Of a stretch of 21,364 bases of DNA, positions 7,918-16,367 are shown one piece after another; the stretch's first letter is position 1; every line of letters starts with the position of its first letter. The position numbers and the translations under genes are program-made. Under the pieces are notes generated by a model. It was not told the origin of the DNA. It made no database searches and saw nothing but the letters and a program-made list of their open reading frames with translations. This stretch comes from DAOVVL01 sp965603095. GTDB taxonomy: Bacteria > Pseudomonadota > Alphaproteobacteria > Rhodospirillales > Magnetovibrionaceae. The stretch covers positions 1 to 21,364 of the forward strand of contig CBFDBQ010000039.1 of NCBI GenBank assembly GCA_965603095.1, written 5' to 3'.

Positions 7918-9621
7918 TTAATTGGCCTGTCTGCGTAAAAACGCTGGAATATCAAGGAGATCATCGTCGGTAGATGAGCCTTGGATACGTTCTTCGCTGT
8001 CCATTCCGCCCAATGTTGGCTCACTTACGTCTGTTAGTCCTGCCACTGGGGTAGGAGCGGCTTCTGATTTTTCAGGTTCCACTACCTGTGGTTTCGGCTG
8101 GGATGAGCTAAATCCATTGATGGTGTTTTTGGCGCTTCCGGTAACCCTTTCAAATAAGCTTGGGCCACGACTTACGCCCTGCTTAAGGTCTCTTTCATTT
8201 ACTGTTTCGTCTGCGCGTTCTGTTCCGTTTTCCATGGCGGCGGCGGCAAATGGATCAGCTTTGAGCCCATCGTCATTTTCATCAATTACTGCAGGGGCCG
8301 ATGGGATGAAGGCATCTTCGGCTTCGGCATTTGGCATGGCCGGTGGTGTTGGTAGCGGGGCCATATCTTCCTCGGCAATGCCTTCTTCTACAAATTCAAT
8401 TTCAATTTCTTCTGCTGGTGTTTCATTTGTTGTTTCAGCAGAAACCTCTTCAATCATTTCTAGCTCGGATGCGGCGGCGGCCACGTCTTCGGCGCTAAGC
8501 AGTTCGCTATCATCTAGTTCAGGTGCTGGCTCGGCTATTGCTACTTCTGCTTCTACTGAAACCATAGCTTCTTCCATACCCAATACACGCGGACGGGAAA
8601 CTGCTGGTGTTTCTTCCATGGCCAGAACCGTTGGTGTTTGACGGCGTGAATTTTCAGCATCTATGCCGGTTGCAACAACCGACACCCGCATACGGCCATC
8701 TAGACCTTCTTCATAGGTGGAACCAAAAATAATATATGCATCTTGGTCAACTTCGGCACGGATGCGGTTTGCGGCTTCGTCAACCTCAAACAAGGTCATG
8801 TCGGAACCACCGGTGATGTTAATTAAAACGCCGTTGGCACCTGCCATAGAGGCATCATCCAACAATGGATTAGAAATAGCTGCTTCGGCGGCATCAAGTG
8901 CACGACGTTCGCCTTCGGCTTCGCCTGTGCCCATCATGGCTTTGCCCATTTCGTTCATGACTGAGCGAACATCTGCAAAATCCAAATTAATAAGGCCGGG
9001 ACGAACCATAAGGTCAGTTACTGAACGCACGCCAGAATAAAGCACATCATCAGCCATTTTAAAGGCATCAGAGAAAGTGGTTTTTTCATTGGCAATACGG
9101 AAAAGGTTCTGGTTGGGAATTATGATCAAGGTATCGACGTACTGTTCCAGTTCTTCGATACCTTTTTCTGCCAGACGCATACGGTGCTGGCCTTCAAACT
9201 GAAAAGGTTTTGTAACCACACCAACGGTCAGGATGCCCATGTCGCGTGCGGCCCGTGCTATTACAGGTGCCGCACCGGTACCCGTGCCACCACCCATGCC
9301 GGCGGCAATAAATACCATGTGAGCGCCTTTAAGTTGCTCGTTCAATTCATCAATGGTTTCTTCTGCTGCCGCACGACCGATGTCAGGTTTTGATCCTGCG
9401 CCAAGGCCTTGGGTAAGATTTGCCCCCAACTGTATCCGCCTGTCCGTTCCTGAATGTATCAGTGCCTGGGCGTCGGTGTTGGCGACGATGAATTCGCAAC
9501 CTTCGAGCTGTCCGTTAATCATGTTATTGACTGCGTTGCCACCGGCACCGCCAACGCCAACCACGCTGATGCGGGGCTTTAGCTCAAGAGTTTCATTCGG
9601 TACGCTAAGGTTTATGGTCAT
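7918..9621 (-). CDS. ftsZ: Cell division protein FtsZ
   Basis: FtsZ is the tubulin-like GTPase that polymerises into the cytokinetic ring at midcell. From the ATG at 9621 it has 567 residues. The N-terminal GTPase domain has VVGVGGAGGNAVNNM (20-34), NTDAQAL, and the tubulin signature GGGTGTG (110-116). The catalytic T7 loop (NLDFADVRSVM) follows the domain core. From about residue 320 there is a long, acidic, Ala/Glu-rich linker of roughly 230 residues, then the conserved tail DIPAFLRRQAN that binds FtsA and other partners. Long linkers are usual in alphaproteobacteria and rare elsewhere. The GTG at 9636 is an alternative, but GGAGAGGG about 8 bases before the 9621 ATG decides the start. The 182-base gap upstream suggests an own promoter, probably cell-cycle controlled through GANTC methylation. 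Confidence 0.97.
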   Translation of the reverse strand: MTINLSVPNETLELKPRISVVGVGGAGGNAVNNMINGQLEGCEFIVANTDAQALIHSGTDRRIQLGANLTQGLGAGSKPDIGRAAAEETIDELNEQLKGAHMVFIAAGMGGGTGTGAAPVIARAARDMGILTVGVVTKPFQFEGQHRMRLAEKGIEELEQYVDTLIIIPNQNLFRIANEKTTFSDAFKMADDVLYSGVRSVTDLMVRPGLINLDFADVRSVMNEMGKAMMGTGEAEGERRALDAAEAAISNPLLDDASMAGANGVLINITGGSDMTLFEVDEAANRIRAEVDQDAYIIFGSTYEEGLDGRMRVSVVATGIDAENSRRQTPTVLAMEETPAVSRPRVLGMEEAMVSVEAEVAIAEPAPELDDSELLSAEDVAAAASELEMIEEVSAETTNETPAEEIEIEFVEEGIAEEDMAPLPTPPAMPNAEAEDAFIPSAPAVIDENDDGLKADPFAAAAMENGTERADETVNERDLKQGVSRGPSLFERVTGSAKNTINGFSSSQPKPQVVEPEKSEAAPTPVAGLTDVSEPTLGGMDSEERIQGSSTDDDLLDIPAFLRRQAN

Positions 9622-9803
9622 GGGATCCCTCTCCACTAAAATGTCTATAAAAAATGCACCATTAACACTTAATATTTGGTTTCTTTTTGGGTCTTTAGTT
9701 GCTTATTTCGACTCTATTCCAGCCCTTTTCTGACTCTATTGGTTAAAATCGATTCCTTTTTTCTGTTCCTATACTTGATTCATCTTGTATCTATTTCTGA
9801 GCC
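9622..9803 (-). promoter_or_regulatory. ftsA-ftsZ intergenic region, probable ftsZ promoter with four GANTC sites
   Basis: This AT-rich 182-base gap contains no ORF. Four GANTC sites lie at 9710-9714, 9732-9736, 9751-9755 and 9777-9781, that is 89 to 160 bases upstream of the ftsZ ATG. About one would be expected by chance, and I found none by reading the 620 bases of ftsZ immediately downstream. GANTC is the CcrM methylation target in alphaproteobacteria, and in Caulobacter ftsZ transcription depends on CcrM and GcrA. The 9-mer AATAGAGTC (minus strand) occurs twice, 22 bases apart. An ATTAA-CAC-TTAAT inverted repeat lies at 9661-9673. A TATAGA on the minus strand near 9645-9650 is a weak -10 candidate, without a good -35. 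The ftsZ ribosome site GGAGAGGG is at about 9628-9635. Confidence 0.6.
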
Positions 9804-11099
9804 TCAAAAATTTTCTCTTAACCACTGGCCAATACGCCCAATCCTGCTTGCCGGACGGTTCCCCGGACGCCAAGCGCGTGTCATGGGGCCTTGCCCTGAT
9901 TTCAAGGCATAATCCAATAGCCCGGCACAGGTTGAAAATTGCGGGCCCGATGCGGCTTCGGCTAGACCCTCCATTGGCCGAGGCCTCGCCATCCGCACCT
10001 GTTTTTGCAATATTTCACCCGCCATTTCACGCACGCCCGGCAAAAGACTGGCGCCACCGGAAAGAACCAAACGCGGGCCTGCGACCTTGCCGAAACCAGC
10101 GGCATCTAACCTGTCTCTTATCATTTCAAAGGTTTCTTCTATGCGCGGACGAATAATGCCAACCAAAACCGAACGCGGAACCGGATTGGCTTCGCCCGAT
10201 TGTTCCTCTCCAATAATTGGAACCTTTATTATTTCATGATCGTCAGAAGGCGATGGCATTGCGTTGCCATAAAGGGTTTTCATTCTTTCTGCGTGGGCAA
10301 TTGGGGTCGAAAGACCGCGGGCTATATCGTTGGTAACACTCATGCCGCCAACCGGAATTGAATCTGCGTGCACAATTTCACCATCAAAAAATACCGCCAT
10401 GCTTGTGGTGCCGCCACCCATATCAATCAAGGTGACACCAAGGCGCATTTCATCGCCGACAAGCCCGGAAAGGGCCGCCGCATATGGCGCAACCACAAGC
10501 TCGTCAATTTCCAAATGGCAACGATGCACACAGGTATGAAGATTTTTTATGGTGTTTTTTGATGCAGTAATAACGTGAAGATTAACACCCAGCCTATCGC
10601 CAAACATGCCGCGCGGGTCATGAACACCGCGATTACCATCAATTGAATAGCCAACCGGAATTATGTGAATTATTTCCCTATCTTCGGGAGTGTCTGCCGC
10701 CAAGCGGTGGGTATCTAAAATACGGTGAATATCATGGTCATTAATTTCGTGACCAGAAATTGAAATGTCATAAGAAACCAAGCGTGATGAAAAACAGGTT
10801 CCGGAAATACCGAGAGTAACCGACTTGATATTTTCTCCGGCCATAAGCTCGGCAGCTTCCACCGCTGAACGAATTGAATGTTCGGCGGTATCCATATCAA
10901 CAATAGACCCAGCCTTAACCCCCTTGGATGCATGGTGACCAATGCCGACTATGCGCGCAGGACGGTCAGTGTCTTTTCTTGCAATCAGGCACGATACTTT
11001 GGTTGTGCCGATATCAAGCGCCGCAACAAGACCTGTCCGTTGTTTTTTTGCTGTGTTTTCGTGCTTCAACTTAGGCTCTTTCTTAAATTTTATTTTCAC
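9804..11099 (-). CDS. ftsA: Cell division protein FtsA
   Basis: FtsA is the actin-like ATPase that anchors FtsZ filaments to the inner membrane and recruits later division proteins. The 431-residue product has the phosphate-1 motif ALDIGTTKVSCLIAR near 27-41, the SHS2/1C region after it, a phosphate-2 motif IDMGGGTTSMAVF, the adenosine-motif LVLSGGASLLPG, and a C-terminal amphipathic helix RIGRIGQWLRENF typical of the membrane-targeting sequence. The upstream limit is a GTG at 11099, lying 17 bases inside the end of ftsQ. No good ribosome site precedes it; the TTG at 11069 is an alternative that would remove ten Lys-rich residues. Either way ftsA is probably translationally coupled to ftsQ. 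The ftsQ-ftsA-ftsZ order is the canonical one. Confidence 0.95.
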   Translation of the reverse strand: MKIKFKKEPKLKHENTAKKQRTGLVAALDIGTTKVSCLIARKDTDRPARIVGIGHHASKGVKAGSIVDMDTAEHSIRSAVEAAELMAGENIKSVTLGISGTCFSSRLVSYDISISGHEINDHDIHRILDTHRLAADTPEDREIIHIIPVGYSIDGNRGVHDPRGMFGDRLGVNLHVITASKNTIKNLHTCVHRCHLEIDELVVAPYAAALSGLVGDEMRLGVTLIDMGGGTTSMAVFFDGEIVHADSIPVGGMSVTNDIARGLSTPIAHAERMKTLYGNAMPSPSDDHEIIKVPIIGEEQSGEANPVPRSVLVGIIRPRIEETFEMIRDRLDAAGFGKVAGPRLVLSGGASLLPGVREMAGEILQKQVRMARPRPMEGLAEAASGPQFSTCAGLLDYALKSGQGPMTRAWRPGNRPASRIGRIGQWLRENF

Positions 11100-11958
11100 G
11101 TGGGCTAGATGGTTTTATTTGCAAATTTGGCTGACGGCGAAGTATCACCCGATCAGGAATGCGTAAATCAAGTATTCTAATATCGCGCGATAACAAGTTG
11201 CTTTCACGTTCAAACCGGGCAAGTCGGGCAAGGGCTTCGGGGGCACCGTCTTCGGGCAAGCGTACATCTATGCCGCCGTTTAGGCGTAAATCCCAACGCC
11301 GCCCACCAATGCGAACAGCGGCCTTTACCTTGTTTTTAATATCTGGCTGGGTTGCAAGAAGTTCTAACAACGGGCCAACATTATCCGGCGCGTCAGCGCC
11401 TACAACATGCATCATGCCCCTAAAACGTTCCAACCCATTGGTGGTGATAATCTTGCCCTCTTCGTCTATTAGAGAAAATTTGCCATTTTTTTGCCACAGA
11501 GCAAGCGGGCGACGCTCTATCAAATGCAAAACTAATGTATCTGGCAACAGACGTTCGACCTTGGCATTTAAAACCCAAGGCAATCTTTCAACCCGTTCTT
11601 TTGCTCTGGTAAAATCATAAGCCAATATGGGTGCGCCGCGTTCGACCTCGAGCACGCGCATTAGTTCTTCACGTTTGGTTTCATCCCGACCAGTTACTAG
11701 AACCTCTTGTACCGTAAAACCAAGCTGGGCTGAGGCTGCAATTGCGCTCCAACGAACATCATCTAATTTTTTTACCGCCCAACCAGATTGCATGGCCCAC
11801 GCCCCGGCACCAACAAATCCTGCTAACAACACTACGGCTGAGACCCCGATTAAACGATGCGCGCGCCATAATGGAATTACTCTTTTACGAGGTTTTGCCG
11901 CGGTGCGTTCATTTGATTTATCCGAACCACCTTTGCCAAATTTAATTTTTAACTTCAT
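11083..11958 (-). CDS. ftsQ: Cell division protein FtsQ
   Basis: FtsQ is a bitopic divisome protein that links cytoplasmic and periplasmic division proteins. From the ATG at 11958 it has 291 residues: a basic cytoplasmic tail (1-34), one membrane segment (about 35-56, LIGVSAVVLLAGFVGAGAWAM), a POTRA domain starting near FTVQEVLVTGRDETKREEL, then the FtsQ domain with PWVLNAKVERLLPDTLVLHLIERRPLALW. The C-terminus is a periplasmic beta region. An in-frame GTG lies three codons upstream, but the ATG overlaps the ddl stop as ATGA and has GGAG about 10 bases before it. The 3' end overlaps ftsA by 17 bases. The gene is intact. Confidence 0.95.
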   Translation of the reverse strand: MKLKIKFGKGGSDKSNERTAAKPRKRVIPLWRAHRLIGVSAVVLLAGFVGAGAWAMQSGWAVKKLDDVRWSAIAASAQLGFTVQEVLVTGRDETKREELMRVLEVERGAPILAYDFTRAKERVERLPWVLNAKVERLLPDTLVLHLIERRPLALWQKNGKFSLIDEEGKIITTNGLERFRGMMHVVGADAPDNVGPLLELLATQPDIKNKVKAAVRIGGRRWDLRLNGGIDVRLPEDGAPEALARLARFERESNLLSRDIRILDLRIPDRVILRRQPNLQIKPSSPRENKI

Positions 11959-12866
11959 AGGTCGCACTCCGCCTGCTCAACCATCCACGTTACTAGTTCA
12001 CCAAATCCAATTCCAACCAATGCCGCCTGTTCCGGTACAAGCGATGTTGGGGTCATTCCCGGTTGGGTGTTAATTTCAAGAATATAAATATCTTTTCCAT
12101 CAAATCTAAAATCTGCGCGGCTAACACCACGGCAACCAATTGTTTCGTGCGCCAATAATGCAAGACGCATGGCCTCGTCATAAATTGGACCGGGAATATC
12201 TGCCGGTAGCACATGGGTTGATCCCCCATCGGTGTATTTGGCGTCATAATCATAAAAATCCCGCCCAGTTGTTATTTCGGTCACGGCCAAAGGCTTCGCG
12301 CCCATTACGGCAACAGTCAGCTCCCGACCGGGAATAAATTGCTCGACCATTACGTATTCTCCGTACGGCCAGTTATCTTTCGTAAGTGGTTCGCTTACAT
12401 CGTCGTTAATAATATGCACATCAACACTTGACCCTTCGTTAATGGGCTTGATTACATATGGCCGGGCCATCAAATCACCCTTCAAAGCATCAGTTTTGCC
12501 TGCAATTATATGTGGGGCGGCATTTATCCCTACATTGGCAAAAATCCTTTGTGCCATTGGTTTATCCATGGCAATGGCTGAGGCCATAAGGCCAGAATGG
12601 GTGTAGGGGATGCCCATAAGATTAAGCACGCCCTGAACCGAGCCATCTTCACCGAAACGACCATGAAGTGCGTTAAATACCGCATCCGGCCCATATTTCA
12701 GTGCATCGGCAAGTGCCGTCACATCACGGCCAACATCAATTTTAGCTACTTCAAAGCCCGCGCCTTCAAGGGCGGTGGCGACCGCCTGACCAGAAACCAG
12801 AGAAACTTCGCGCTCGGCTGATGCTCCACCCATTAGCACGGCTATTTTTTTAAACTTAGTACTCAT
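11955..12866 (-). CDS. ddl: D-alanine--D-alanine ligase
   Basis: Ddl joins two D-Ala using ATP to make the dipeptide that MurF adds to the UDP-MurNAc tripeptide. From the ATG at 12866 the product has 303 residues and shows the ATP-grasp fold: LMGGASAEREVSLVSG near the N-terminus, HGRFGEDGSVQGVLNLMGIPYTHSG, KPINEGSSVDV, and the C-terminal metal-binding stretch ILEINTQPGMTPTSLVPEQA. An upstream in-frame ATG at 12914 would add 16 unconserved residues and run 52 bases into murB. I prefer 12866 because it overlaps the murB stop as ATGA and has GGGAG about 10-14 bases before it. It sits in the usual place between murB and ftsQ. Confidence 0.96.
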   Translation of the reverse strand: MSTKFKKIAVLMGGASAEREVSLVSGQAVATALEGAGFEVAKIDVGRDVTALADALKYGPDAVFNALHGRFGEDGSVQGVLNLMGIPYTHSGLMASAIAMDKPMAQRIFANVGINAAPHIIAGKTDALKGDLMARPYVIKPINEGSSVDVHIINDDVSEPLTKDNWPYGEYVMVEQFIPGRELTVAVMGAKPLAVTEITTGRDFYDYDAKYTDGGSTHVLPADIPGPIYDEAMRLALLAHETIGCRGVSRADFRFDGKDIYILEINTQPGMTPTSLVPEQAALVGIGFGELVTWMVEQAECDL

Positions 12867-13801
12867 TGGAAAAGACTCCCATCTACAGGGACACCGATGC
12901 GCCTTATCTCCCATTGCAATTCGATATTTGAACCCGCTTTTACCCGGGCGCGCACTTCTTCGCCCACGGCTTCGATGTCGGCGGCGGTGGCGGTTCCGTC
13001 ATTGATGATAAAATTACAATGCTTTTCAGAAATGCTAGCGCCACCAATTTTTAAACCCCGACATCCGGCTTCATCGATTAACTGCCATGCTTTATGCCCT
13101 TCGGGGTTCTTAAAGGTTGAGCCGCCAGTTGAGGTGCGTATGGGTTGAGATTTTTCACGAACCGATTTTATATCTTCCATCCGGGCCTTGATGTCAGATT
13201 TATTGCCAACGTGGCCGCGTAAATTGCATTCAACAAATATCCAATCTGCGGGTATGGCACTTTTACGATAACTAAAACCAAGCTCATCAATATCAAGCTC
13301 GTGTTTGTTTCCATCCATGTCCAAAGCAACCGCACTTGTAACAATGTCTTTTATTTCCCCACCATAGGCGCCAGCATTCATGCGCAGTGCGCCACCGATT
13401 GTACCGGGAACGCCAACAAGAAATTCAAAACCTGAAATGCCTGCTTCGCCAGCACCAAGCGCCACATTGCCATCGAGCGCACCAGCACCACATATTATAT
13501 CTGCGCCAACGCATTTAATATCTGCAAATGCCCGGCCAAGGCGCACCACCACGCCGGGGATGCCGCCATCTCTGACCAATAAATTTGACCCAACCCCAAT
13601 TACGGTTACGGCAATATCTTTTGGCCGATGTTTTAAAAAATGTGCAAGGTCGTCTATGTCTGCGGGTTTAAACAGAACCTCTGCCGGGCCACCAACCTGA
13701 AACCATGTTACCCGTGAAAGGATTGCATTTTCGCTTAACCGTCCCCTAACCGCTGGGATGCGCGAAATAAGGCCGTCTGAAATATCATGTGCAACCATCA
13801 T
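12863..13801 (-). CDS. murB: UDP-N-acetylenolpyruvoylglucosamine reductase MurB
   Basis: MurB is the FAD enzyme that reduces UDP-GlcNAc-enolpyruvate with NADPH to UDP-MurNAc in the cytoplasm. The 312-residue product has the FAD-binding stretch VIGVGSNLLVRDGG, then VPGTIGGALRMNAGAYGGEI, the catalytic-serine region GGSTFKNPEGHKAWQLIDEAG, and a C-terminal SEKHCNFIINDG. The layout matches the form common in alphaproteobacteria, without the extra loop of the E. coli type. Two ATG codons stand in tandem at 13801 and 13798; the first shares its A with the last base of the murC stop (TGATG), so translation is probably coupled to murC. Which ATG is used cannot be decided. The stop overlaps ddl. Confidence 0.96.
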   Translation of the reverse strand: MMVAHDISDGLISRIPAVRGRLSENAILSRVTWFQVGGPAEVLFKPADIDDLAHFLKHRPKDIAVTVIGVGSNLLVRDGGIPGVVVRLGRAFADIKCVGADIICGAGALDGNVALGAGEAGISGFEFLVGVPGTIGGALRMNAGAYGGEIKDIVTSAVALDMDGNKHELDIDELGFSYRKSAIPADWIFVECNLRGHVGNKSDIKARMEDIKSVREKSQPIRTSTGGSTFKNPEGHKAWQLIDEAGCRGLKIGGASISEKHCNFIINDGTATAADIEAVGEEVRARVKAGSNIELQWEIRRIGVPVDGSLFQ

Positions 13802-15231
13802 CAGCTTTCACCATTAGTTGTCTTGGCTATAATTTTAGAAAGCTCAGCCGGAAGATAATTAGCCCAATTTGTAATATCGCCAGCGCCCAAGCAAACAACC
13901 ATGTCGCCGGATTTTGCCAATTTATTTATTTCAGCGGCTAATTCATCTGGTCCCGAAAGCGGGACAACCAAGCGGTGGCCACGTTGGCGAAGACCGGCAA
14001 CCAAGGTATCGCGACTTATTCCATCTATTGGTTTTTCACCGGCCTCATAAACATCTGCTACCAAAACCGCATCGGCATCGTTAAAGCAGGTACAGAAATC
14101 TTCAAACAGATCTTTAAGCCGGGAATAACGGTGCGGTTGAACCACGGCAATTACTTGGCCACTAGATGCATCGCGCGCCGCCCTTAACACCGATGATATT
14201 TCAACCGGATGATGGCCATAGTCATCAATTATTGTTATGCCGCCTGTAACGCCCGTTTTGGTAAAGCGACGATTAACGCCCTCGAAACCAGCGAATGCAC
14301 CGCGTAATTTATCATTTTCTATTCCCATTTCACGCGCCATTGTCGCCGCCGCAAGTGCGTTTTCAACGTTGTGTCTACCAAACATGGGCAGATGTAAATC
14401 TTTTAATGTTTCGCTATCCATTCCGGAAAAAGACGCAAAGGTTATATCAAAAACCACGCCGTCCGGTTCTGTTCTAAGATTTTCCCCGCGAACCATGGCT
14501 TGCTGGTTGAAACCATAAGTTACAATTCTGCGGTCTGATACTTTTGGTATCAATGCCTGAACTTCAGCATGATCGATGCAAAGTGCGGCAAAGCCATAAA
14601 AAGGAATGTTTTCAACAAATGTTGCAAATGCTTCCCTTAACACATCAAACGAGCCGTAATGATCTAGATGTTCTGGATCAATGTTTGTTACCACCGCGAT
14701 TGTTGCGGGAAGCTTTAAAAATGTTCCATCAGACTCGTCCGCCTCGGCAACCATCCAGTCACCACTGCCGAGCCTTGCGTTTGAGCCCCACGCATTTATT
14801 ATTCCACCGTTAATAACCGTTGGGTCCATAGCGGCAAAATCAAGCAAATGCGCAATAAGCGAGGTGGTGGTGGTTTTGCCGTGGGTTCCGCCAACTGCAA
14901 TAGACCATTTAAGGCGCATTAATTCAGCTAACATTTCAGCCCGACGAACCACTGGCACCATGCGCTTTCTGGCGGCTTGGACTTCTGGATTATCTGATTT
15001 AACGGCCGAAGAAATTACCAACACCCCGGCATCTTCTATATTTTGTTCAGCGTGGCCGATGTAAACTTTAATTCCGTGTTTTTGTAATCTTTTTACATTT
15101 GTGCTTTCTGATTGGTCTGATCCTTGAACCGAATAACCAAGGCTTGATAAAACTTCGGCAATGCCGCTCATGCCTATACCGCCGATACCAACAAAATGAA
15201 TTGTGCCAATGGAAAGTGGAAGCGCCCTCAT
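13801..15231 (-). CDS. murC: UDP-N-acetylmuramate--L-alanine ligase MurC
   Basis: MurC adds L-Ala to UDP-MurNAc using ATP, the first step of the stem peptide. The 476 residues are normal for MurC. The N-terminal nucleotide-sugar-binding motif is HFVGIGGIGMSGIAE (12-26), the ATP loop is GGTHGKTTTT (114-123), the central domain has EADESDGTFL and NIDPEHLDHYG, and the C-terminal domain has DDYGHHPVEI. These features separate it from MurD, MurE and MurF, and nothing suggests a MurD fusion. The ATG overlaps the murG stop as ATGA, and the stop touches murB as TGATG. The gene is intact. Confidence 0.97.
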   Translation of the reverse strand: MRALPLSIGTIHFVGIGGIGMSGIAEVLSSLGYSVQGSDQSESTNVKRLQKHGIKVYIGHAEQNIEDAGVLVISSAVKSDNPEVQAARKRMVPVVRRAEMLAELMRLKWSIAVGGTHGKTTTTSLIAHLLDFAAMDPTVINGGIINAWGSNARLGSGDWMVAEADESDGTFLKLPATIAVVTNIDPEHLDHYGSFDVLREAFATFVENIPFYGFAALCIDHAEVQALIPKVSDRRIVTYGFNQQAMVRGENLRTEPDGVVFDITFASFSGMDSETLKDLHLPMFGRHNVENALAAATMAREMGIENDKLRGAFAGFEGVNRRFTKTGVTGGITIIDDYGHHPVEISSVLRAARDASSGQVIAVVQPHRYSRLKDLFEDFCTCFNDADAVLVADVYEAGEKPIDGISRDTLVAGLRQRGHRLVVPLSGPDELAAEINKLAKSGDMVVCLGAGDITNWANYLPAELSKIIAKTTNGES

Positions 15232-16367
15232 GATGTGGTTCCTACATTTTCATGGCTGTTAACAAGTTCGCTAACGACGCCAGCTAACATTAAGGCGGCA
15301 TCGGAACGGCCTTGCTGGTGGGCACAAGCTGCTGCTTTTTTCAAAACTGCGGGCAAGCCCAAAAGGGAATCCAATCTAGCGGCAAGGTTTTCTGCGGTGA
15401 ACGAGCTTTGCGGCATTATCCAACCTGCACCCGCGCCATCAACTGCTTGGGCATTAAATGTCTGATGATCGTCTGCGGCATAAGGATAGGGCACCATTAT
15501 GGATGGTCTTCCAACCGCCAATACTTCAGCCACTGTTGATGCCCCTGACCTGACAATAACCACATGGGCATCTGCCAAACGTTCGGGAACATCGGAAATA
15601 AACGTAGCTAAGGTGGCCTTTATATTGCTTGCCTGATAAGCGCGGCCAACTGCGGCTAAATCTTCGTCGCGGCATTGTTGGGTAACATGAATACGGTCAC
15701 GAATTTTTCTTTCCAACCGTTCCAGTGCGGCGGGAACTACTTCGCTTAATACCGTTGCGCCTTGTGAGCCGCCCAGCACCAAAATATTTAAATCACCCTC
15801 ACCTTCAACATCGGGATATGCGCTACCCCGTTTTTCGGCAATGGCGGGGCGAACAGGCATGCCGGTTAAAATAACTTTTTCTGATGCACCTTCGGGCAGG
15901 CCTCGCATATTGGAAAACGAAGTTGCAATTTTTGCTACCCTTGTTGCAAGCAAGCGATTAGCCCGACCTAAAAGTGCATTTTGTTCATGAATTGCGCTGG
16001 CGACACCGCTTAATGACGCCGCCATCATGGTTGGCACTGATGCATAACCACCAAAACCAATAACGCAAGCAGGCTTTATGCGTTTAATTAATAACAATGC
16101 CTGCACCGTACCAATTGCAAGTTCAATAACGCTAAACAGTTTTGCCGTTAAGCTTTTGCCAGCTATACCGCCGGCAAGAATTCTATGGGTTTTAATTTCG
16201 CCTAACGTGCCCTTGAACGCACTACCGCGACGGTCCGTTACTAGGCCCAATCTAAATCCACGTTTTTTTAACTCACTGGCAAGGGCCTCAGCCGGAAAAA
16301 TATGACCGCCTGTTCCACCCGCGGCAAGCAAGACCAATGGCTTTTGTTCTGAATGCCCATCAATCAT
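15228..16367 (-). CDS. murG: UDP-GlcNAc:undecaprenyl-PP-MurNAc-pentapeptide GlcNAc transferase MurG
   Basis: MurG turns lipid I into lipid II at the inner face of the inner membrane. The 379-residue product has the glycine-rich loop AAGGTGGHIFPAEALA (15-30), VIGFGGYASVP and IHEQNALLGRANRLLA in the N-domain, the second loop VLGGSQGATVLSEVVP, and the UDP-GlcNAc-binding region VIVRSGASTVAEVLAVGRPSI with PYPYAADDHQTFNA. The ATG at 16367 overlaps the end of ftsW by 8 bases (ATGATTGA). The stop overlaps murC as ATGA. It is a normal member of the cluster. Confidence 0.97.
   Translation of the reverse strand: MIDGHSEQKPLVLLAAGGTGGHIFPAEALASELKKRGFRLGLVTDRRGSAFKGTLGEIKTHRILAGGIAGKSLTAKLFSVIELAIGTVQALLLIKRIKPACVIGFGGYASVPTMMAASLSGVASAIHEQNALLGRANRLLATRVAKIATSFSNMRGLPEGASEKVILTGMPVRPAIAEKRGSAYPDVEGEGDLNILVLGGSQGATVLSEVVPAALERLERKIRDRIHVTQQCRDEDLAAVGRAYQASNIKATLATFISDVPERLADAHVVIVRSGASTVAEVLAVGRPSIMVPYPYAADDHQTFNAQAVDGAGAGWIMPQSSFTAENLAARLDSLLGLPAVLKKAAACAHQQGRSDAALMLAGVVSELVNSHENVGTTS

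Noticed and set aside
9661..9673. CtrA box before ftsZ
   Set aside because: The two TTAA halves are 3 bases apart. The CtrA consensus needs 7, and I found no TTAA-N7-TTAA in the gap.
11069..11958. Similar N-termini of FtsQ (MKLKIKFGKG) and FtsA (MKIKFKKEPK) as a sign of local duplication
   Set aside because: Only about seven Lys/Ile/Phe residues match, and the FtsA stretch may not even be translated if the TTG at 11069 is the start. AT-rich coding explains it.
12867..12914. Longer Ddl starting at the ATG at 12914
   Set aside because: The extra 16 residues are Cys/Arg-rich and not conserved and would overlap murB by 52 bases. The 12866 ATG has a ribosome site and an ATGA overlap.
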